A stretch of 64,000 nucleotides of DNA from Chryseobacterium culicis. GTDB lineage: Bacteria; Bacteroidota; Bacteroidia; Flavobacteriales; Weeksellaceae. Positions 26,382-33,311 of the stretch are shown in pieces (position 1 is the stretch's first letter; the number at the start of each line of letters is the position of its first letter). A program made the translations under genes and the position numbers. The stretch covers positions 248,001 through 312,000 of the forward strand of contig NZ_PCPP01000004.1 of assembly GCF_002979755.1 (NCBI RefSeq), given 5' to 3'. A model generated the notes under the pieces. It worked only from the letters and a program-made list of their open reading frames with translations. It ran no database searches and was not told the origin of the DNA.

Positions 26382-26382
26382 A

Positions 26383-26949
26383 TTAAATATTTTTGGGTTC
26401 GAATTGATTTCCTTGTTCTGAGAACTTAATCAGACAGAAGACTGCATAATTCAGCATATCGAAATAGTTGGCATCAAGACCTTCTGAAACGATTGTTTTC
26501 CCCTGATTGTCTTCAATCTGTTTGGTTCGTAATACTTTCTGATAAATAAGATCTGTGATGGAAGAGATTCTCATATCTCTCCATGCCTCCCCATAATCAT
26601 GATTCTTTCTTTCCATTAAAGCTTTGGCTTCATTGGCATATTGATCATACAGACCTAAAATTTCTTCTTTATTTTCATTAAAATCATTGGAAAGACCTTT
26701 CTCTAGCTGAATAAGTCCAATGATAGAATAGTTTACAATTGCGATAAACTCACCTTCCTCACTCTCATCCACCATTTTTTTATCAGTCATCTGCAGTGTA
26801 CGGATTCTATTGACCTTGATATAGATCTGATCTGTAATAGAGCTGGGTCTTAAAACCCTCCATGCTGCACCATAATCCTGTAATTTTTTACCGAAAAGAT
26901 CACGGCATTCACTGATAATTTTCTCGAACTGTACTGATGTTTTTAGCAT
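26383..26949 (-). CDS. DUF1599 domain protein (internal duplication)
   Basis: 188 residues made of two copies of one motif: KLQDYGAAWRVLRPSSITDQI (~21) and KNHDYGEAWRDMRISSITDLI (~113). Each is followed by KV.R....Q. This is the DUF1599 repeat, of unknown biochemical function but almost always next to the BT_3928-type gene in this phylum. Here they are separated by one base and should be translationally coupled. The protein has no signal peptide or membrane segment. A TATATTTG -7 box lies 18 bases before the start. Confidence 0.9.
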   Translation of the reverse strand: MLKTSVQFEKIISECRDLFGKKLQDYGAAWRVLRPSSITDQIYIKVNRIRTLQMTDKKMVDESEEGEFIAIVNYSIIGLIQLEKGLSNDFNENKEEILGLYDQYANEAKALMERKNHDYGEAWRDMRISSITDLIYQKVLRTKQIEDNQGKTIVSEGLDANYFDMLNYAVFCLIKFSEQGNQFEPKNI

Positions 26950-26966
26950 AAATTTTCTTAATCTTC

Positions 26967-26974
26967 CAAATATA
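26967..26974 (-). promoter_or_regulatory. -7 promoter box for the DUF1599 operon
   Basis: The minus strand reads TATATTTG, an exact TAnnTTTG, 18 bases upstream of the DUF1599 start. No TTG at the expected -33 position. Confidence 0.45.
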
Positions 26975-26996
26975 CGAATTCGGTTTTAGATTTTTG

Positions 26997-27140
26997 AATT
27001 TGACGACCTGAGTTTGTGAGTGAGAGGGGTTGAGAGGGGTTGAGCGTTGGAGAGTTTGAGAGTTTTAGGGTTAGAGAGTGTTTGAGGTAAGAATTTCAAG
27101 ATTCAATTTACCGAGCTTTGGTTTGAAAGTACGAATTGAG
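26997..27140. repeat. Purine-rich intergenic repeats
   Basis: Contains tandem TGAGAGGGGT units (about 27022-27045) followed by GAGAGTTTGAGAGTTTTAGGG-like text. The complement resembles the pyrimidine-rich sequence upstream of dnaG and at the folP start. No gene here. Confidence 0.6.
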
Positions 27141-27218
27141 CTTCCAGCCTCCAGCTTGCAATTTCTAATTTCCAGCTTCTAAATTCTTATTAAAAACTCA
27201 CAAATCACTAATTTTGCA
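27141..27218 (+). repeat. Dispersed intergenic repeat, copy B (upstream of folP)
   Basis: Inverted partner of copy A (14634-14720). 27150-27186 is identical to the complement of 14665-14701, and the match runs on imperfectly to the -7 box at 27209-27216 with an identical 22-base spacing. Confidence 0.85.
27209..27216 (+). promoter_or_regulatory. -7 promoter box for folP
   Basis: TAATTTTG, an exact TAnnTTTG, lying at the end of the dispersed repeat and about 56 bases before the folP start. No TTG at -33. Confidence 0.5.
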
Positions 27219-27271
27219 GGATATAAAATCATTCATCAATTATCATTTATCATTCATTAAATATAAACTCC

Positions 27272-28138
27272 ATGTTCTCCAACTCCCAAACCCTCCAACC
27301 CTCAGACCCTAAAACCTACTCCATCAACTGCAATGGTCGTTTAGTACAACTCGACACTCCAAAGATCATGGGAATCCTCAACCTTACTCCGGATTCATTC
27401 TCTGACGGTGGAAAATTCAATAATGAAAATTCCGCTTTACAACATGCGGAAAAACTATTGAATGAAGGTGCTGAAATACTGGATATCGGTCCTCAGTCTA
27501 CACGTCCCAATGCTGAGTTTTTAAGTGCTGATGATGAAATAAAACGAATTGGAAATCTTATTTCTCTGATCAAAAAAGAATTTCCGGAAGCCCTGATTTC
27601 TCTGGATACTTTTTATGCAGAAACCGTAAAATTCGGATTTAATGAAGGAATTGATCTGATCAACGATATTTCAGGAGGTCAGTATGATGAGGAGATGTTT
27701 GATACAGCGGCTCAGACAAAGCTTCCTTACATTCTGATGCATGTAAATCCTTCCTATAAAACCATGCACGATAAAATAAAGTTCGAAGATATTACGCTGG
27801 AAGTGAACCGGTATTTTTCAAAAAAAACAAAAGAACTTTTAGAAAAAGGAGTGAACGATATTATTCTTGATCCCGGCTTTGGGTTCGGAAAAACAGTAGA
27901 AGATCAGATGAAAATGATTCACGAAGTTGAATATCTGGGATTCGGAAAATTTCCTCTTTTAATAGGTATTTCCAGAAAATCATTTATCTACAAACCGCTG
28001 GGGAAATCCCCTTTGGATATCAATGAAGAAACACAGAAACTGCACCTAAAAGTTTTGGAACAGGGCGCAAAGATTCTAAGGGTTCACGATGTGGTTCAGG
28101 CAAAGGAAACATTGACTCATTTTTTACGAAAAAAATAA
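27272..28138 (+). CDS. folP: Dihydropteroate synthase
   Basis: 288 residues. Condenses 4-aminobenzoate with hydroxymethyl-dihydropterin pyrophosphate in folate synthesis, and is the target of sulfonamides. Signatures: IMGILNLTPDSFSDGG (~32-47), EILDIGPQSTRPNA (~73), LISLDTFYAETV (~110), LINDISGG (~130), DIILDPGFGFGKT (~195) and the terminal RVHDV. The first ~12 residues (MFSNSQTLQPSD) are encoded by pyrimidine-rich repeat sequence and are not part of the family core. There is no later Met before the conserved region, so the repeat has probably supplied the start codon or lengthened the N-terminus. Confidence 0.95.
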   Translation: MFSNSQTLQPSDPKTYSINCNGRLVQLDTPKIMGILNLTPDSFSDGGKFNNENSALQHAEKLLNEGAEILDIGPQSTRPNAEFLSADDEIKRIGNLISLIKKEFPEALISLDTFYAETVKFGFNEGIDLINDISGGQYDEEMFDTAAQTKLPYILMHVNPSYKTMHDKIKFEDITLEVNRYFSKKTKELLEKGVNDIILDPGFGFGKTVEDQMKMIHEVEYLGFGKFPLLIGISRKSFIYKPLGKSPLDINEETQKLHLKVLEQGAKILRVHDVVQAKETLTHFLRKK

Positions 28139-28154
28139 AAAGTGTGAAAAAAAC

Positions 28155-28184
28155 TTGTGAGTAATTAAAAAGTTTATACATTTG
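28155..28184 (+). promoter_or_regulatory. Promoter of the ilv operon
   Basis: TTG at 28155-28157 and TACATTTG at 28177-28184 with exactly 19 bases between them, the full Bacteroidota consensus. The predicted transcript start falls almost at the leader-peptide ATG (28189), so that mRNA would be leaderless. Confidence 0.8.
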
Positions 28185-28188
28185 CAAT

Positions 28189-28272
28189 ATGAATTTTACG
28201 AATCAGAAAAATATTATTGTCATTTCTATTATTGCTGTTGTCATTAACAACAGGAAGGAAACGGCATTTTAA
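28189..28272 (+). CDS. First ilv leader peptide (27 residues)
   Basis: Reads MNFTNQKNIIVISIIAVVIN... and ends at a TAA. Residues 9-19 (IIVISIIAVVI) contain six Ile and three Val but no Leu. It starts 5 bases after the -7 box. The last codons (GAAACGG at 28258-28264) are complementary to the 5' arm of the following terminator (CCGTTTC, 28302-28308). Ribosome stalling at the Ile/Val codons would leave this segment free to form an antiterminator, whereas a ribosome reaching the stop codon would cover it. This is the layout of classical attenuation. Confidence 0.8.
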   Translation: MNFTNQKNIIVISIIAVVINNRKETAF

Positions 28273-28299
28273 ATAGATTTTAATTTAAATTATATATAG

Positions 28300-28330
28300 A
28301 ACCGTTTCAAATTATGAAACGGTTTTTTTT
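28300..28330 (+). terminator. Attenuator terminator 1
   Basis: Stem AACCGTTTC (28300-28308) / GAAACGGTT (28316-28324), loop AAATTAT, then a T run. It stands 28 bases after the stop codon of leader peptide 1. Confidence 0.9.
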
Positions 28331-28355
28331 GTTTTAATTTTTTATAGTAAAAAAT

Positions 28356-28412
28356 ATGTATCAGTTATTATCAGTAATTATTATCGTCATTATTATTCCC
28401 TTGCGTTTGTGA
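28356..28412 (+). CDS. Second ilv leader peptide (18 residues)
   Basis: Reads MYQLLSVIIIVIIIPLRL and stops at a TGA. Twelve of 18 residues are Ile, Leu or Val, with four Leu, unlike the first peptide. No promoter is visible just upstream, so it would be read by polymerases that pass terminator 1. GTGAGA at its stop codon (28409-28414) is complementary to TCTCAC in the 5' arm of terminator 2 (28448-28453), with CC/GG pairing continuing after one bulged base, giving a possible antiterminator. Confidence 0.75.
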   Translation: MYQLLSVIIIVIIIPLRL

Positions 28413-28442
28413 GAAGGAAAATGTATGACTGTACATATATTG

Positions 28443-28474
28443 AGCCCTCTCACACTGTGAGAGGGCTTTTTTTA
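28443..28474 (+). terminator. Attenuator terminator 2
   Basis: Perfect 11-bp stem AGCCCTCTCAC / GTGAGAGGGCT with loop ACT and a run of seven T. It lies 33 bases before the ilvE start and about 30 after leader peptide 2. Confidence 0.93.
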
Positions 28475-28507
28475 TTCCCATTTGTTAATTTTTTTAAACC
28501 TTATAAC

Positions 28508-29380
28508 ATGTATTACAACGACGACACGATCATCTACTTTGACGGAAAATTTAGGAAAGCCAAAGATGCCGGAACAGACCTTTACGGACAATCTCTGCAC
28601 TATGGTTACTCTGTTTTTGAAGGAATTAAATCCTACAGCACAGATCATGGAACCAAAATTTTCAAAGCAAAAGAACATTATGAAAGACTGAAAAGATCTG
28701 CAGAACTGATGCATATTCCCTTTGATTATTCCGTGAACAAGCTTACAGAGCTTACGTATGAGCTTCTGGACCGTAATGGTTTTACGGATGCTTATATCCG
28801 TCCATTGGTTACATGTTCGCCCAATATGTCACTTTCAAAAGGTCAAAAATCTTATCTGTCTCTTCTTGCCTGGGAATGGAATAACGGATATCTGGCAGAT
28901 AAAATGAAGATTATGACTTCACCTTTTCAGCGTCCTAATCCTAAGGCTTTTAAGGTTGAAGCCAAAGTAGGAGGACATTATGTAAACTCGATACTTGCCT
29001 GTCAGGATGCCAAAGACAAAGGCTATGATGAAGCATTGGTATTGGATGAGGACGGAAATGTTGCAGAGAGCTCAGGTGCCAATGTTTTCTACGAAAAAGA
29101 CGGAGTTTTATTTACTCCGGGCAAAGGAAGTATCCTTCCGGGAATCACAAGACAAACGGTCATGGAAATCTGTGATGAACTCAACATTCCTGTGAAAGAA
29201 ACCTTCTTTAAACCGGAAGAAATGCGTGGTGCCGATGCAGGTTTTTTCTGTGGTACGGCTGCAGAGATTGTTGCCCTCGATTCCCTTGATGATGTTCCTT
29301 TTACCAAAAACTGGGAAAATACAGCAAGTGGTAAAGTACAGCAGGCATATTTGAAATTGGTGAGAGTTCTGTCATTGTAA
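28508..29380 (+). CDS. ilvE: Branched-chain amino-acid aminotransferase
   Basis: 290 residues from the Met at 28508. A frame is open from 28409, but that start overlaps leader 2 and the terminator, and the extra residues are not family-like. Fold-type IV PLP enzyme that makes Ile, Val and Leu from their 2-oxo acids with glutamate. Signatures: LHYGYSVFEGIKSY (~32), VEAKVGGHYVNSILACQDAK (~150), DEALVLDEDGNVAESSGANVF (starting ~173) and FFCGTAAEIVAL (~247). It is the first gene of the ilv operon, ahead of ilvD by 167 bases. Confidence 0.95.
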   Translation: MYYNDDTIIYFDGKFRKAKDAGTDLYGQSLHYGYSVFEGIKSYSTDHGTKIFKAKEHYERLKRSAELMHIPFDYSVNKLTELTYELLDRNGFTDAYIRPLVTCSPNMSLSKGQKSYLSLLAWEWNNGYLADKMKIMTSPFQRPNPKAFKVEAKVGGHYVNSILACQDAKDKGYDEALVLDEDGNVAESSGANVFYEKDGVLFTPGKGSILPGITRQTVMEICDELNIPVKETFFKPEEMRGADAGFFCGTAAEIVALDSLDDVPFTKNWENTASGKVQQAYLKLVRVLSL

Positions 29381-29466
29381 ATTTTTAAGATTTAAATTGT
29401 TAATTATCAAATAAATACATCTGTTTTTTAAACCATTGAATATTGTAATTTTCTGAAGAATTGAAA

Positions 29467-29535
29467 ATGAAAAGAATATTACAAACAGTAGTTTTGGATC
29501 AGAATTTACTAAAAAAACTCATTCTAAGCAGATGA
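29467..29535 (+). CDS. Possible small ORF between ilvE and ilvD (22 residues)
   Basis: MKRILQTVVLDQNLLKKLIL plus two residues, with ten of 22 Ile, Leu or Val. Its TGA overlaps another ATG. It could be chance in AT-rich DNA or another small leader-like reading frame within the operon. No hairpin terminator follows, so attenuation is not supported. Confidence 0.25.
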   Translation: MKRILQTVVLDQNLLKKLILSR

Positions 29536-29547
29536 AAAGAACAGAAA

Positions 29548-31242
29548 ATGCAGGATAATATGTTAAATAAATATTCAAAAACATTCACACAAAACAGTGA
29601 ACAACCCGCTGCCAAAGCTATGTTGTACGGGATAGGATTTAAAGAAGAAGATATGCACAAGGCTCAGGTCGGAATTGCCAGTATGGGCTACGACGGGAAT
29701 ACCTGTAATATGCATCTGAATGATCTGGCTAAAATGGTAAAAAAAGGAACATGGGATCATGGATTAGCCGGATTGATTTTTAATACCATTGGGGTAAGTG
29801 ACGGGATGAGCAACGGAACAGATGGAATGCGCTATTCTCTGGTAAGCCGTGATGTGATTGCAGACAGTATCGAAGCAATCTGTGGTGCACAATATTACGA
29901 TGGGGTGATTGCTCTCCCAGGCTGCGACAAAAACATGCCGGGAACTATTATTGCAATGGGAAGGCTGAACAGGCCATCGATCATGGTGTACGGAGGGACT
30001 ATTGCTCCTGGTTGCTACAAAGGCGAACAGCTCAATATCGTTTCTGCATTCGAAGCGCTGGGTAAAAAGATTGCTGGAGAAATCACAGAGGAAGATTTTG
30101 ATGGAGTTGTAAAAAATTCCTGTCCCGGAGCCGGGGCATGTGGTGGAATGTATACAGCCAATACCATGGCCTCCGCCATAGAAGCATTAGGAATGAGTCT
30201 TCCATATTCTTCTTCCAATCCCGCTTTGAGCAAGGAAAAACATGAAGAATGCCATGAGGCAGGAAAATATCTCAAAGTATTACTGGAAAAGGACATCAAA
30301 CCTTCAGATATCATGACCCGCAAAGCTTTTGAAAATGCCCTTCGCATGATTGTTATTCTAGGAGGAAGTACCAATGCTGTTTTACATTTTATAGCCATGG
30401 CAAAAAGTGTTGGAGTACCTCTTACTCAGGATGACTTCCAGAAGATGAGCGATGTAACTCCGGTATTGGCAGACCTGAAACCCAGCGGAAAATACCTGAT
30501 GCAGGATTTGTATGAACACGGAGGAATACCATCAGTAATGAAATACCTTTTAAAACAAGGATTACTACATGGGGATTGCCTGACTGTAACCGGAAAAACA
30601 CTGGCTGAAAATTTAGAAAATGTTCCCGATCTGGATTTTAATAAACAGAAAATCATAAAACCTCTGTCAGAACCTGTAAAAGCTACCGGACACCTGAGAA
30701 TATTATACGGAAACCTTGCAGAGAAAGGAAGTGTAGCCAAAATTACAGGAAAAGAAGGTGAGCGTTTCGTAGGAAAAGCCCGTGTATTTGACGGCGAAAA
30801 AAATCTTATCAGAGGAATTCAGGATGGAACCGTACAGCATGGTGATGTCATTGTAATCCGCCATGAAGGTCCCAAAGGAGCTCCCGGAATGCCGGAAATG
30901 TTGAAACCTACCAGTGCTTTGATAGGAGCGGGGCTAGGAAGCAGCGTTGCCTTGATTACCGATGGAAGATTTAGCGGAGGAACCCACGGATTTGTGGTAG
31001 GACACATCACTCCCGAAGCTCACGAAGGAGGTTTGATAGCCTTTGTAAACAATGATGACCTGATTGAAATTGATGCCGTAAATAACACCATACAGCTCAA
31101 AGTTTCAGAAGAAGAAATAGAAAGAAGAAAAAAAGGATGGCAAAAACCACCGCTTAAAGTACAGAAAGGACTGCTTTATAAATATGCATTAACAGTATCA
31201 TCAGCTGCAGAAGGCTGTGTAACGGACGAAATCACTCAATAA
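29548..31242 (+). CDS. ilvD: Dihydroxy-acid dehydratase
   Basis: 564 residues, standard for the short-type enzyme. It dehydrates 2,3-dihydroxy acids to 2-oxo acids in Ile and Val synthesis using an iron-sulfur cluster. Cluster-binding Cys are visible in GYDGNTCNMHLND (~52), LPGCDKNMPG (~120) and NSCPGAGACGGMYTANTMAS (~190). The C-terminal half has LITDGRFSGGTHGFVVGHI (~473) with the catalytic-site Ser context. The Met at 29560 (MLNKYSKTF) is an equally likely start and is preceded by AGGA. Confidence 0.96.
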   Translation: MQDNMLNKYSKTFTQNSEQPAAKAMLYGIGFKEEDMHKAQVGIASMGYDGNTCNMHLNDLAKMVKKGTWDHGLAGLIFNTIGVSDGMSNGTDGMRYSLVSRDVIADSIEAICGAQYYDGVIALPGCDKNMPGTIIAMGRLNRPSIMVYGGTIAPGCYKGEQLNIVSAFEALGKKIAGEITEEDFDGVVKNSCPGAGACGGMYTANTMASAIEALGMSLPYSSSNPALSKEKHEECHEAGKYLKVLLEKDIKPSDIMTRKAFENALRMIVILGGSTNAVLHFIAMAKSVGVPLTQDDFQKMSDVTPVLADLKPSGKYLMQDLYEHGGIPSVMKYLLKQGLLHGDCLTVTGKTLAENLENVPDLDFNKQKIIKPLSEPVKATGHLRILYGNLAEKGSVAKITGKEGERFVGKARVFDGEKNLIRGIQDGTVQHGDVIVIRHEGPKGAPGMPEMLKPTSALIGAGLGSSVALITDGRFSGGTHGFVVGHITPEAHEGGLIAFVNNDDLIEIDAVNNTIQLKVSEEEIERRKKGWQKPPLKVQKGLLYKYALTVSSAAEGCVTDEITQ

Positions 31243-31248
31243 AAGTAT

Positions 31249-32973
31249 ATGGAAAACCTGAATTTATCAACAGAAATACAACTTAGCGGAAGCCGCATCA
31301 TTCTTGAAGCTTTTCTTCAGGAAGGAGTGAAAACCGTTTTCGGATATCCTGGAGGTGCCATTATTCCTATCTATGACGCTCTTTATGATTATAAAGAAAA
31401 CCTGAAACACATTCTTGTACGTCACGAGCAGGCAGCTGTACATGCAGCACAGGGTCTGGCAAGAGTATCGGGAGAAGTGGGTGTCGTTCTGGCTACCAGT
31501 GGTCCCGGAGCAACCAATCTTGTGACAGGACTGGCAGATGCTTTATTGGATAATACGCCTCTGGTATGCATTACGGGACAGGTTTTTGAACACCTTCTCG
31601 GAACGGATGCTTTTCAGGAAATAGATGTAATGAACGTCACTAGTCCGGTCACCAAATGGAATTATCAGGTGACTGATGCGAATGAACTTCCTGAAGTACT
31701 GGCAAAAGCATTTTACATTGCAAAATCAGGCCGTCCCGGTCCTGTATTGATAGATGTTAGCAAAAATGCCCAGCTCCAGTCTGTTGATTATAAAGGATAT
31801 TCACCATGTCATTCATTGAGAAGTTATAAACCAGATCCTGATCCATGTAAGGAAAGCATAGGAAAAGCTGCAGAATTGATCAATAATGCAGAAAGACCAT
31901 TTGTCATTGCAGGACAAGGAATCATGTTGGGGAAAGCTGAAAAAGAATTTTTGCAGTTTGCCGAAAAATCAGGAATTCCGGTAGCATGGACTGTTCTGGG
32001 AATGAGTGCCATTCCTACTCATCATCCTCAAGCTGTAGGCATGGTGGGAATGCACGGGAATTATGGCCCCAATATATTAACCAACGAATGTGATGTTCTT
32101 ATTGCTATCGGAATGAGATTCGATGACCGCGTAACCGGAAGACTGGATCAGTATGCAAAACAGGCAAAAATTATTCACTTTGATATTGATAACGCAGAGA
32201 TCAATAAAAATGTAAAAGTTGATGTTCCGGTTCTTGGAAACTGCAAACATACGCTTCCTCTTCTTACGGAAAGGATCATGAAAAGAGAACATCATGACTG
32301 GCATGATCGGTTTAAAAAATGTCATGAAGTGGAAAGTATCAATCTTATCAATACAGAGCTTTACCCTGAAGAAGGAGAGATCACAATGGGAGAAGTTATC
32401 CGTCATCTGAATGAGATGACAGATGGTGAGGCAGTGATTGTAACGGATGTGGGACAGCATCAGATGGCAACATGCCGCTATTCTCATTTTAAACATTCCC
32501 GAACGAATGTCACAAGCGGAGGACTGGGAACAATGGGGTTTTGTCTTCCCGCAGCCATCGGAGCATCATATGCAGGAACCAATCGTCCTGTGATTGCGGT
32601 GATGGGAGATGGCGGGGCTCAGATGAATATTCAGGAACTGGGAACCATTATGCAGTATCATCCCGAAGTGAAGATTCTGATCCTTAATAATTGCTATCTG
32701 GGAATGGTAAGGCAGTGGCAGGAGTTGTTTCACGAAGAAAGATATTCTTCAGTAGACATTCAGAGTCCTGATTTTGTTCAGGTTGCCAAAGGTTACAATA
32801 TATCAGGGAATAAAGTGTCTGAGAGAGAAGATTTGCAATGGGCTCTCCGTGAAATGCTCGATCATAAAGGCTCTTTCCTCCTTGAAGTCATGACAGGAAA
32901 AGAACACAATGTATTTCCGATGATTCCGCAGGGAAAAAGTGTTTCGGAGATTGTATTAAATAATAAAGCTTAA
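31249..32973 (+). CDS. ilvB: Acetolactate synthase, large subunit
   Basis: 574 residues. ThDP-dependent enzyme giving acetolactate and acetohydroxybutyrate, the first common step of Val/Leu and Ile synthesis. N-terminal ThDP domain: VFGYPGGAIIPIYDAL (~34), RHEQAAVHAAQGLAR with the catalytic Glu (~59-60), GPGATNLVTGLADAL. Central domain: FVIAGQGIML. C-terminal domain: VMGDGGAQMNIQELGT (~450) for the ThDP diphosphate and Mg, then NNCYLGMVRQWQE. It starts 6 bases after ilvD and is followed 10 bases later by ilvN. Confidence 0.96.
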   Translation: MENLNLSTEIQLSGSRIILEAFLQEGVKTVFGYPGGAIIPIYDALYDYKENLKHILVRHEQAAVHAAQGLARVSGEVGVVLATSGPGATNLVTGLADALLDNTPLVCITGQVFEHLLGTDAFQEIDVMNVTSPVTKWNYQVTDANELPEVLAKAFYIAKSGRPGPVLIDVSKNAQLQSVDYKGYSPCHSLRSYKPDPDPCKESIGKAAELINNAERPFVIAGQGIMLGKAEKEFLQFAEKSGIPVAWTVLGMSAIPTHHPQAVGMVGMHGNYGPNILTNECDVLIAIGMRFDDRVTGRLDQYAKQAKIIHFDIDNAEINKNVKVDVPVLGNCKHTLPLLTERIMKREHHDWHDRFKKCHEVESINLINTELYPEEGEITMGEVIRHLNEMTDGEAVIVTDVGQHQMATCRYSHFKHSRTNVTSGGLGTMGFCLPAAIGASYAGTNRPVIAVMGDGGAQMNIQELGTIMQYHPEVKILILNNCYLGMVRQWQELFHEERYSSVDIQSPDFVQVAKGYNISGNKVSEREDLQWALREMLDHKGSFLLEVMTGKEHNVFPMIPQGKSVSEIVLNNKA

Positions 32974-32983
32974 CAATAAAAAG

Positions 32984-33265
32984 ATGAAAACAGATCATAA
33001 AGAATATACCATTACCGCGTATACAGAAGATTACTTAGGATTGATCAGCCGGATCAATGCTATTTTTTCAAGAAGAAGAATTTCTATGGTGACCTTCAAT
33101 GTAGGGCCTTCCGAAATAGAAAAAGTAAAAAAGTTTGTCATTGTGATCAGAGAAACGGAAGATTCTGTTCAGAAGATTAGCAGACAAATGGAAAAACAGG
33201 TAGATGTTCTGGAAGTACATTATCATAGAAATCCATACCTGACGGCTGTAGAATATGCAAGCTAA
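32984..33265 (+). CDS. ilvN: Acetolactate synthase small subunit, short ACT-only form
   Basis: 93 residues containing one ACT domain (YTITAYTEDYLGLISRINAIF ... SMVTFNVGPSE ... KKFVIVIRETE). Typical IlvN/IlvH proteins are ~150-190 residues with an additional C-terminal domain. Here only the regulatory ACT part is present, as in the short IlvM type. No extra coding potential follows before ilvC. It presumably binds IlvB and gives feedback inhibition by valine or related amino acids; the details are not readable from sequence. The position between ilvB and ilvC supports the assignment. Confidence 0.85.
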   Translation: MKTDHKEYTITAYTEDYLGLISRINAIFSRRRISMVTFNVGPSEIEKVKKFVIVIRETEDSVQKISRQMEKQVDVLEVHYHRNPYLTAVEYAS

Positions 33266-33311
33266 ACACAAAAATTAAACATCATAATCAATAATTATAA
33301 AATCAAAAAAA

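Noticed and set aside
28409..28507. Longer ilvE start at 28409
   Set aside because: The extra 33 residues read through leader peptide 2's stop region and terminator 2, and are not similar to BCAT N-termini.
32077..32496. 139-codon antisense frame in ilvB
   Set aside because: It lies fully inside a complete ilvB with all ThDP motifs and has Met/His/Cys-rich composition typical of antisense shadows.
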